Both the position numbers and the translations under genes were made by a program. Of a stretch of 64,000 nucleotides of DNA, positions 57,118 through 64,000 are shown one piece after another; positions within the stretch are counted from its first letter, which is position 1; every line of letters begins with the position of its first letter. The stretch covers positions 1 to 64,000 of the forward strand of contig NZ_FRCK01000008.1 of assembly GCF_900142875.1 (NCBI RefSeq). Reading direction: 5' to 3'. This stretch comes from Paracoccus solventivorans (GTDB lineage: Bacteria; Pseudomonadota; Alphaproteobacteria; Rhodobacterales; Rhodobacteraceae). The notes beneath the pieces are model-generated. The model was given only the letters and a program-made list of their open reading frames with translations, was not told the origin of the DNA and searched no databases.

Positions 57118-58106
57118 TGTCCATTCCCCACGACATGCAGGTCATCGAGATCGCCCGCCCCGGCGCCCCCGAGGTGCTGACCCCGGCCCGCCGTCCGGTG
57201 CCGGCCCCCGGTGCCGGGCAGATCCTGATCCGCGTGGCCTATGCCGGGGTGAACCGCCCCGACGTGCTGCAACGCCAGGGGGGCTATGCGCCGCCGCCCG
57301 GGGCATCGGATCTGCCGGGGCTGGAGTGTTCGGGCCATGTGGCGGCGGTCGGGCCGGGGGTGACCCGCTGGGCGGTGGGCGATGCGGTCTGCGCGCTGCT
57401 GCCGGGCGGGGGCTATGCCGAATACGTGCTGACCCCCGCCGACCACGCGCTGCCGGTCCCCGAGGGGCTGAGCCTGGCCGAGGCCGCCTGCCTGCCCGAG
57501 ACCTGCTTTACCGTCTGGTCCAACGTGGTGATGCGCGGCGGCCTGCAGGCGGGCGAGCGCTTCCTGGTCCACGGCGGCTCGTCCGGGATCGGCACCACCG
57601 CGATCCAGATCGCCGCGGCGCTGGGGGCGCGGGTCTGGGCCACCGCCGGCTCGGACGAGAAATGCGCCGCCTGCGAGCGGCTGGGCGCCACCGCGATCAA
57701 TTACCGCACGCAGGATTTCGTCGAGATCCTGCGTGCCGAGGGCGGGGCCGAGCTGATCCTCGACATGGTGGCCGGCGACTATGTGGCGCGCAACCTCAAG
57801 GCGCTGGCGGACGAGGGGCGGCTGGTGTTCATCGCCTTCCTCGGCGGGCCCAAGGTGACGCTGAACCTTGCGCCGGTGATGACGCGGCGGCTGACGATCA
57901 CCGGCTCGACCCTGCGCCCGCAGTCCGACCTCGCCAAGGCGCGGATCGCGGATGAGCTGCGCACCCATGTCTGGCCGCTGATCGCCGCGGGCAAGCTGCG
58001 CCCGGTGATGGACGCCGAGTTCCCACTGACTGACGCCGCCGCCGCCCACGCCCATATGGAAGGGGGCGAGCATATCGGAAAGATCGTGCTGCGGGTGGCG
58101 GGCTGA
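57117..58106 (+). CDS. NAD(P)H quinone oxidoreductase (MDR superfamily, QOR type)
   Basis: A 329-residue medium-chain dehydrogenase/reductase without zinc ligands: VAYAGVNRPDVLQRQGGYAP, a LPGLECSGHVAAVG strand, and the nucleotide loop FLVHGGSSGIGTTAIQIA. This subfamily (p53-inducible-gene-3-like) reduces quinones with NADPH. Its start overlaps the COQ9 stop. Transcription probably ends in the structured region that follows. Confidence 0.92.
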   Translation: MSIPHDMQVIEIARPGAPEVLTPARRPVPAPGAGQILIRVAYAGVNRPDVLQRQGGYAPPPGASDLPGLECSGHVAAVGPGVTRWAVGDAVCALLPGGGYAEYVLTPADHALPVPEGLSLAEAACLPETCFTVWSNVVMRGGLQAGERFLVHGGSSGIGTTAIQIAAALGARVWATAGSDEKCAACERLGATAINYRTQDFVEILRAEGGAELILDMVAGDYVARNLKALADEGRLVFIAFLGGPKVTLNLAPVMTRRLTITGSTLRPQSDLAKARIADELRTHVWPLIAAGKLRPVMDAEFPLTDAAAAHAHMEGGEHIGKIVLRVAG

Positions 58107-58171
58107 GCGGGTTTCCGTCTGCCGGCTTGTGCCGTCGCGCCCATACAGGCGCCGCATCGCCTGACGGCGCG

Positions 58172-58207
58172 GCCGGAGCCTCCGGCGGGGATATTTAAGG
58201 ACAGAAG
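58172..58207 (+). repeat. Dispersed intergenic element, copy 5
   Basis: GCCGG-AGCCT-CCGGC hairpin running straight into GGGGATATTTAAGGACAGAAG. Same orientation as, and 65 bp after, the quinone oxidoreductase gene. Confidence 0.6.
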
Positions 58208-58213
58208 ATGCCT

Positions 58214-58277
58214 GCCGGGGTGTGGGCGCTCCGAAACCGCACACACCCCGGCCCGGCGCTCGTCCGGCCGGGGTGTG
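58214..58277. repeat. Three copies of GCCGGGGTGTG able to form two exclusive hairpins
   Basis: Direct copies at 58214-58224 and 58267-58277; an inverted copy at 58242-58252. The middle copy can pair with the first (11 bp, 17-base loop) or, extended by one base each side of its arm, with the third (12 bp, 12-base loop), but not with both. Confidence 0.85.
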
Positions 58278-58363
58278 GCGTCTCCTGTCACGGTCATCGG
58301 CGTCCCCGCCTGTACCGCCTCACCGTTCTGGCAGGAAAAGCTTACGATTCGGTTAAGGAAAGT

Positions 58364-58415
58364 CTTCTGTCGGAAAATATCCTCCAGGGGGTGCGGGGGA
58401 TGGAAAATCCCCCGC
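58364..58415 (-). repeat. Dispersed intergenic element, copy 6
   Basis: On the minus strand: hairpin GCGGGGGA-N7-TCCCCCGC, then ACCCCCTGGAGGATATTT and CCGACAGAAG. It begins just after the RNase T2 stop and points the same way as that gene. Confidence 0.7.
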
Positions 58416-58427
58416 TGCGGCAGCGCC

Positions 58428-59060
58428 TCAGGGCGCCTCGACCAGCATCGGGCTGCGGCAGTCGCGCCGGATGTCAGGGCCGCAGTCTCGGGGTTCCATC
58501 TCGCGGGTCAGGCAGATGCGGACCTCTAGCAGGCGGCCGTCCTTGCAGGTGACGGTGATGCCGTCGCGGGTCAGTTCGGGGTTGGCCTCGATGAACGCAT
58601 CCTCGATCACCGCCGCGTCTAGCCGCACGTCGCGGGGCAGCTGCGCCAGCACCGGCGGGATCGCCACCGTTGCCGCGGCCTCGCTGGTGGCGCGGTAGTA
58701 GTCCGGCCCCGACAGCCCCGAACAGCGCCCGTGTTTCTGCCACTGGTACCAGGCCAGCCCGGCCGAGCCCATCAGATCCTCCATCCCCCGGCTGTCGCCG
58801 CGGGTGGGGTCGCGCTGCGCGGTGGTGCAGAAATCCGGCCAGCCGCGTTCGTATTGCGGCCACAGCCCGTGGACGACGAAACCGGTCCGCCGCCGGGGGT
58901 CGCATTGCGGCGCGTCGCCGCCCTCGGACGCGCACCAGCTTGGCGACCAGCTGAGCGACAGCACGTAATAGTCGAACCTGCCCGCCACGTCCTCCGCCGC
59001 GGCCGGCAGGGGCAGCATCAGGGCGGCGCAGATCAGGGCGCGAAGAAGCGGGCGTTTCAT
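58428..59060 (-). CDS. Ribonuclease T2 family protein, exported
   Basis: A 210-residue secreted or periplasmic RNase with a signal peptide (MKRPLLRALICAALMLPLPA). Both active-site blocks are present: FVVHGLWPQ (His64) and WYQWQKHGRC (His110). The acidic residue usual in HEWxKHG is Gln106 here; the family pattern tolerates Gln. Several Cys pairs suggest disulfides. It degrades RNA in the periplasm or outside the cell. Divergent from trcR. Confidence 0.92.
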   Translation of the reverse strand: MKRPLLRALICAALMLPLPAAAEDVAGRFDYYVLSLSWSPSWCASEGGDAPQCDPRRRTGFVVHGLWPQYERGWPDFCTTAQRDPTRGDSRGMEDLMGSAGLAWYQWQKHGRCSGLSGPDYYRATSEAAATVAIPPVLAQLPRDVRLDAAVIEDAFIEANPELTRDGITVTCKDGRLLEVRICLTREMEPRDCGPDIRRDCRSPMLVEAP

Positions 59061-59221
59061 GCGCGCCAGCCTATGCGGCCCGCGTGCGGCGAAAAAGGGG
59101 GTTCAAACCACGCCGCCGCGGTCGTATATGGACAGGCAATTCCCCCCGAAATCTGCGGAATGGCCTGTCCTCGGGCCGCCCCGGTTTCCCCGGACACAGA
59201 GTCATTGCGAAGGAGCAACCC

Positions 59222-59953
59222 ATGAACAAGCCGCTGATGGCCAAGGCCACCGCCGTCTGGCTGGTCGACAACACCACGCTCAGCTTCAAGCAGATCGCGG
59301 ATTTCTGCGGGATGCACGAGCTCGAGGTGCAGGGCATTGCCGATGGCGACGTGGCGGCCGGGGTCAAGGGCTTCGATCCGGTGGCCTCGAACCAGCTGGA
59401 CCCGGCCGAGATCGAAAAGGGCCAGAAGGACCCGGCCTATAAGCTGAAGCTCAAGCACAACCCCGCCGCCGAGGGCGAGGAGCTGCGCCGCGGCCCGCGC
59501 TATACGCCGCTGTCCAAGCGGCAGGACCGCCCGGCGGCGATCCTGTGGCTGGTGCGGTTCCACCCGGAACTGGCCGATTCGCAGATCGCGCGGCTGGTCG
59601 GCACCACCAAGCCCACCATCACCGCCATCCGCGAGCGTACCCACTGGAACATCCAGAACATCCAGCCCATCGACCCGGTGGCGCTGGGGCTGTGCCGGCA
59701 GTCGGAACTGGACGCCGCCGTGCAGAAGGCCGCGAAATCCCTGCCCGAGGTGATGTCGGATGACGAGCGCCGCAAGCTGGTGTCCACCCAGTCCAGCCTG
59801 TCGATGCCGGACGAGCCGCGGCTGCCATCTTCCATCGCCGGGCTGGAAAACTTCAGCCTGAGCCGCGACGACGACAAGCCCGAACCGAACCTGGACGCCG
59901 AAAGCTTCTTCAACCTGCCGGACGGCGACGACGAGGACGAAGACGAGCGTTAA
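59222..59953 (+). CDS. trcR: TrcR/DUF1013 cell-cycle transcriptional regulator
   Basis: A 243-residue protein typical of alphaproteobacteria: MNKPLMAKATAVWLVDNTTL, an HTH-like SFKQIADFCGMHELEVQGIA, then GPRYTPLSKRQDRPAAILWL and IARLVGTTKPTITAIRERTH, a second HTH-like block. TrcR binds RNA polymerase and affects cell-cycle genes. The C-terminus is very acidic (DGDDEDEDER). It carries GAAGGAG upstream of the ATG. It converges on mutS. Confidence 0.9.
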   Translation: MNKPLMAKATAVWLVDNTTLSFKQIADFCGMHELEVQGIADGDVAAGVKGFDPVASNQLDPAEIEKGQKDPAYKLKLKHNPAAEGEELRRGPRYTPLSKRQDRPAAILWLVRFHPELADSQIARLVGTTKPTITAIRERTHWNIQNIQPIDPVALGLCRQSELDAAVQKAAKSLPEVMSDDERRKLVSTQSSLSMPDEPRLPSSIAGLENFSLSRDDDKPEPNLDAESFFNLPDGDDEDEDER

Positions 59954-59966
59954 GCGCGATGCCGGT

Positions 59967-59991
59967 CCGGCGGGCGCCGATGCGCCGCCGG
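59967..59991. terminator. Stem-loop between trcR and mutS
   Basis: A 10-bp GC stem with one bulged G and a CGAT loop, 13 bp after the trcR stop in the convergent gap. There is no U-tract, so its terminator role is uncertain. Confidence 0.4.
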
Positions 59992-60053
59992 TCCGACAAG
60001 GGCGCCCTGTCGCGGATCCTGCATAAAGCGCTGGTTCACCGCGCCGGCCTTTC

Positions 60054-62681
60054 CTAGCCGCGCCCCAGCGCCGCCAGCTCATAGACCAGATCCAGCGCCT
60101 CGCGCGGGGTCAGCCGGTCGGGGTCGATGTCGCGCAGACGCGCCTCGACCGCCGATTCGCGGGCGGGTGCTGCGGGCGGCGGCGGAGGGGCGGCCCGGAA
60201 CAGCGGCAGGTCGTCAATCAGCGCCGCCGGGCGGGCGGCGCCGTCGCGGGCGCCCGCTTCCAGCGCGTCGAGGATCTCGCGCGCGCGGTCGACCACCGCC
60301 GGCGGCAGCCCGGCCAGCCGCGCCACCTGCACCCCATAGCTGCGGTCGGCGGCGCCCTTCCTGACCTCGTGCAGGAACACCACCTCGCCTTCCCATTCGC
60401 GCACGGCGACGGTGGCGTTTTCCACGCCCTCCAGCTTGGCGGCGAGCTGCGTCATCTCGTGGTAATGGGTGGCGAACAGCGCCCGGCAGCGGTTGGCACC
60501 GTGCAGATGTTCCAGCACCGCCCAGGCGATGGACAGCCCGTCCCAGGTGGCGGTGCCGCGCCCGATCTCGTCCAGGATCACCAGCGCGCCGGCGTCGGCT
60601 TGGTTCAGGATGGCCGCGGTTTCCACCATCTCGACCATGAAGGTCGACCGCCCCCGCGCCAGATCGTCGGCGGCACCCACCCGGCTGAACAGCTGCGTGA
60701 CCAGCCCGACATGGGCGCGCGCGGCGGGAACGAAGCCGCCGGCCTGCGCCAGCACCGCGATCAGCGCATTCTGCCGCAGGAAGGTCGATTTCCCCGCCAT
60801 GTTCGGCCCGGTCAGCAGCCAGATCGCCGGGGTGTCGCCTTCGGTCAGGGCGCAGTCGTTGGCGACGAAGGGTTCGCCCTTGCGTTTCAGCGCCCGTTCC
60901 ACGACCGGGTGGCGCCCGCCCTCGACCACGAAGGCGCGGCCGTCGTCCACATGGGGGCGGGTCCAGCCCTCGCCCGTGGCCAAGTCGGCGAAGGCGGCCC
61001 CCACGTCGATTTCCGCCAGCGCGCGGGCGGCCTGCCCGATGCGGGCGGACTGGTCCAGCACCGCCGCCAGCAGGCGGGCGAACACCGCGCGTTCCAGCTC
61101 CAGCGCGCGGTCGCGGGCGTTGAGGATGCGGGTTTCCAGTTCCGACAGCTCGACGGTGGTGAAGCGGATCTGGCTGGCGGTGGTCTGGCGGTGGATGAAG
61201 CGCGCGTTCAGGGGCGGCGCGAGCATCCTTTCCGCGTGGGTGGCGGTGGTCTCGATGAAATAACCCAGCACGTTGTTGTGCTTGATCTTCAGGCTGGCGA
61301 TGCCGGTTTCCGCGACGTAATCGGCCTGCATCCGTGCGATGACGCCGCGGCCCTCGTCGCGCAGGGCGCGGGTTTCATCCAGTTCGGCGTCGAACCCCGC
61401 GGCGACGAAACCGCCGTCGCGGGCCAGCAGCGGCGGTTCTGCCACCAGCGCCCGGTCCAGCAGCCCGGTCAGCGCGTCGTGGCCGACCAGATCGCCCGCG
61501 GCCTCGGCCAGCAGCCCCTCGGCCCCCGACAGCATCGCGGCGATGCGCTCGGCCGCGGCCAGCCCGCCCCTGATCGCGGCCAGATCGCGCGGCCCACCGC
61601 GGTCCAGCCCCAGCCGCGACAGCGCCCGGTCCATGTCGGGAACCAAAGCCAGCGCCTCGCGCAGGCGGGCGGTCAGCCGGGAATCATCGACCAGCGCCGC
61701 CACCGCCTGTTGTCGGCGATGGATCAGCGCCAGATCGCGCGAGGGGGCCGAGATGCGCCGTTCCAAGAGCCGCGCCCCCGCCGCGGTCACCGTGCGGTCG
61801 ATAGCCGACAGCAGCGAGCCCTCGCGCCCGCCCGACAGCGCCTGCGTCAGTTCCAGATTGCGCCGGGTCGCGGCGTCGATCTGCATGACGCCGGCGCCGC
61901 TTTCCCGCACCGGCGGCGACAGCCGCGGCATCCGCCCGCGCTGGGTCAGCGACAGGTAGTCGGCGATCGCGCCCATCGCCGCCAGCTCGGCGCGGGTGAA
62001 CTGGCCGAAACCGTCCAGCGTGCCGACGCCGTAAAGATCCCCCAGCCGGCGCACGGCAGCGGTGGAATCGAAACTCGCCGCCGAAAGCTCGGTCAGGGCG
62101 GCGCCGGCCTCATGCGCGATGTCGTCCAGACGCGACCCGTCCAGCGCCAGCAATTCGCGCGGTGCATGGCGGGCGAGTTCCGGCGCCAGCCGGGGCAGGG
62201 GGCAGGGCGCCACCCGCAGCGCGCCGGTGGAAATATCGACCCAGGCCAGCGCCGCCTCGTCCCGCACCTGCGCCCAGGCGGCCAGAAAGTTGTGCCGCCT
62301 TGCTTCCAGCAGCGATTCCTCGGTCAGGGTGCCGGGGGTGACCAGCCGCACCACGTCGCGCGCCACCACCGACTTGGACCCGCGCTTGCGGGCCTCGGCC
62401 GGGTCCTCCATCTGCTCGGCGATGGCGACGCGGAAGCCCTTGCGGATCAGGGTCAGCAGATAGGATTCCGCGGCATGGACCGGCACCCCGCACATCGGGA
62501 TCGGCTGGCCCAGATGGGTGCCGCGCTTGGTCAGCGCGATGTCCAGCGCCGCGGCGGCGGCCACCGCGTCCTCAAAGAACATCTCGTAGAAATCGCCCAT
62601 CCGATAGAACAGCAACGCCCCCGGATTGGCCTCGCGGATCGCGAGATACTGGGCCATCATCGGGGTCGGCTGGTCGGTCAT
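60054..62681 (-). CDS. mutS: DNA mismatch repair protein MutS
   Basis: An 875-residue protein. The mismatch-recognition motif is GDFYEMF (F31, E33). A connector, core and clamp follow, and the ABC ATPase has Walker [17 protein letters not shown], signature region STFMVEM, Walker [17 protein letters not shown] and FATHYHEM. It binds mismatches and recruits MutL. The C-terminal part has a Pro/Ala-rich linker before the final tetramerisation helix. Full length. Confidence 0.97.
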   Translation of the reverse strand: MTDQPTPMMAQYLAIREANPGALLFYRMGDFYEMFFEDAVAAAAALDIALTKRGTHLGQPIPMCGVPVHAAESYLLTLIRKGFRVAIAEQMEDPAEARKRGSKSVVARDVVRLVTPGTLTEESLLEARRHNFLAAWAQVRDEAALAWVDISTGALRVAPCPLPRLAPELARHAPRELLALDGSRLDDIAHEAGAALTELSAASFDSTAAVRRLGDLYGVGTLDGFGQFTRAELAAMGAIADYLSLTQRGRMPRLSPPVRESGAGVMQIDAATRRNLELTQALSGGREGSLLSAIDRTVTAAGARLLERRISAPSRDLALIHRRQQAVAALVDDSRLTARLREALALVPDMDRALSRLGLDRGGPRDLAAIRGGLAAAERIAAMLSGAEGLLAEAAGDLVGHDALTGLLDRALVAEPPLLARDGGFVAAGFDAELDETRALRDEGRGVIARMQADYVAETGIASLKIKHNNVLGYFIETTATHAERMLAPPLNARFIHRQTTASQIRFTTVELSELETRILNARDRALELERAVFARLLAAVLDQSARIGQAARALAEIDVGAAFADLATGEGWTRPHVDDGRAFVVEGGRHPVVERALKRKGEPFVANDCALTEGDTPAIWLLTGPNMAGKSTFLRQNALIAVLAQAGGFVPAARAHVGLVTQLFSRVGAADDLARGRSTFMVEMVETAAILNQADAGALVILDEIGRGTATWDGLSIAWAVLEHLHGANRCRALFATHYHEMTQLAAKLEGVENATVAVREWEGEVVFLHEVRKGAADRSYGVQVARLAGLPPAVVDRAREILDALEAGARDGAARPAALIDDLPLFRAAPPPPPAAPARESAVEARLRDIDPDRLTPREALDLVYELAALGRG

Positions 62682-62747
62682 CGGCGGTCCTTTCTGATCG
62701 CCCCTCTTCTAGGGTGCGCCATCCGCAAAGAGAACCGCCCGCCATTG

Positions 62748-62794
62748 CTTCTTTCTGGTGAAAATACCCCGGGGGCGCGGGGGCTGGCCCCCGC
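62748..62794 (-). repeat. Dispersed intergenic element, copy 7, upstream of mutS
   Basis: On the minus strand: inverted repeat GCGGGGGC-CA-GCCCCCGC, then GCCCCCGGGGTATTTTCACC and AGAAAGAAG. Its hairpin shares GGGGGCCAGCCCCCG with copy 4. It lies in the 186-bp divergent gap between mutS and the malic enzyme gene. Confidence 0.7.
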
Positions 62795-62867
62795 ATGCCA
62801 CGCCGCACGTTGCGCTTTGCCGCCGGTCCCGGCAAAGCTGTGGCCGAACCCAGCGACGAGAGGAACC

Positions 62868-64000
<1,133 letters not shown>

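Larger units (their letters stand above)
58107..58427. other. Gene-free convergent intergenic stretch with structured repeats
   Basis: 321 bp between the convergent quinone oxidoreductase and RNase T2 genes. No credible gene. It holds two copies of the dispersed element in inverted orientation at its borders, and three copies of an 11-bp word (58214, 58242 reverse, 58267). The part 58300-58365 is less GC-rich. Confidence 0.85.

Noticed and set aside
58208..58552. Possible small gene in the qor-RNase T2 gap
   Set aside because: The frame runs through inverted repeats and into the RNase T2 gene on the other strand; no ribosome-binding site and no recognisable composition.

Overview
The window is a high-GC alphaproteobacterial chromosome segment. 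Gene content and order (nirS-E-C-F-DL-G-H-J-N divergent from nirI, norCBQDEF followed by a Crp/Fnr regulator, nosRZDFYLX, opgGHC, DUF2125, TrcR, COQ9) point to Rhodobacterales, most likely Paracoccus. This assignment rests on family recognition and synteny remembered for Paracoccus; no search was run.

Layout. 1-197: 3' end of an IS5-type transposase. 238-5190 (-): opgG-opgH-opgC for periplasmic glucans. 5451-7475 (+): TonB-dependent receptor, closed by a clear terminator. 7552-14288 (-): tamA-tamB outer-membrane assembly pair. 14584-22115: housekeeping genes (a small exported protein, ahcY, a YbaN-like protein, an enoyl-CoA hydratase, a DUF2125 protein, pmbA, a cysQ-like phosphatase, a flavin reductase).

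22126-53389 is the centre of interest: about 31 kb devoted almost entirely to denitrification. It holds nosRZDFYLX (-) for N2O reductase; a divergent pair (31080-32805) encoding a Tat-exported sulfide:quinone-oxidoreductase-like flavoprotein and a small membrane protein; the nir operon (-) for cytochrome cd1 nitrite reductase and heme d1 synthesis; nirI-nnrS-nirX (+); norCBQDEF (+) for NO reductase; and nnr (-), the likely NO-responsive activator. FNR/NNR-type palindromes lie upstream of nirS/nirI, norC and nosR. Those at nirS and norC are centred 31 bp from a -10 element, as expected for class II activation. Together the genes reduce nitrite to NO, N2O and N2. Two ApbE-type flavin transferases (NosX, NirX) serve two polyferredoxin flavoproteins (NosR, NirI).

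53474-64000: glutathione S-transferase, mscL, an Lrp-type regulator, an atypical SDR, rpsU, COQ9, a quinone oxidoreductase, RNase T2, trcR, mutS and the 5' part of a malic enzyme.

Non-coding structure. A compound element (usually a GC hairpin, then a CCCCCGG/TATTT/AGAAG block) recurs seven times in gene borders. A 7-bp tandem array lies at 32941-33055. A gene-free stretch at 58107-58427 contains three copies of an 11-bp word able to form two mutually exclusive hairpins. No tRNA, rRNA, CRISPR array or prophage was seen.
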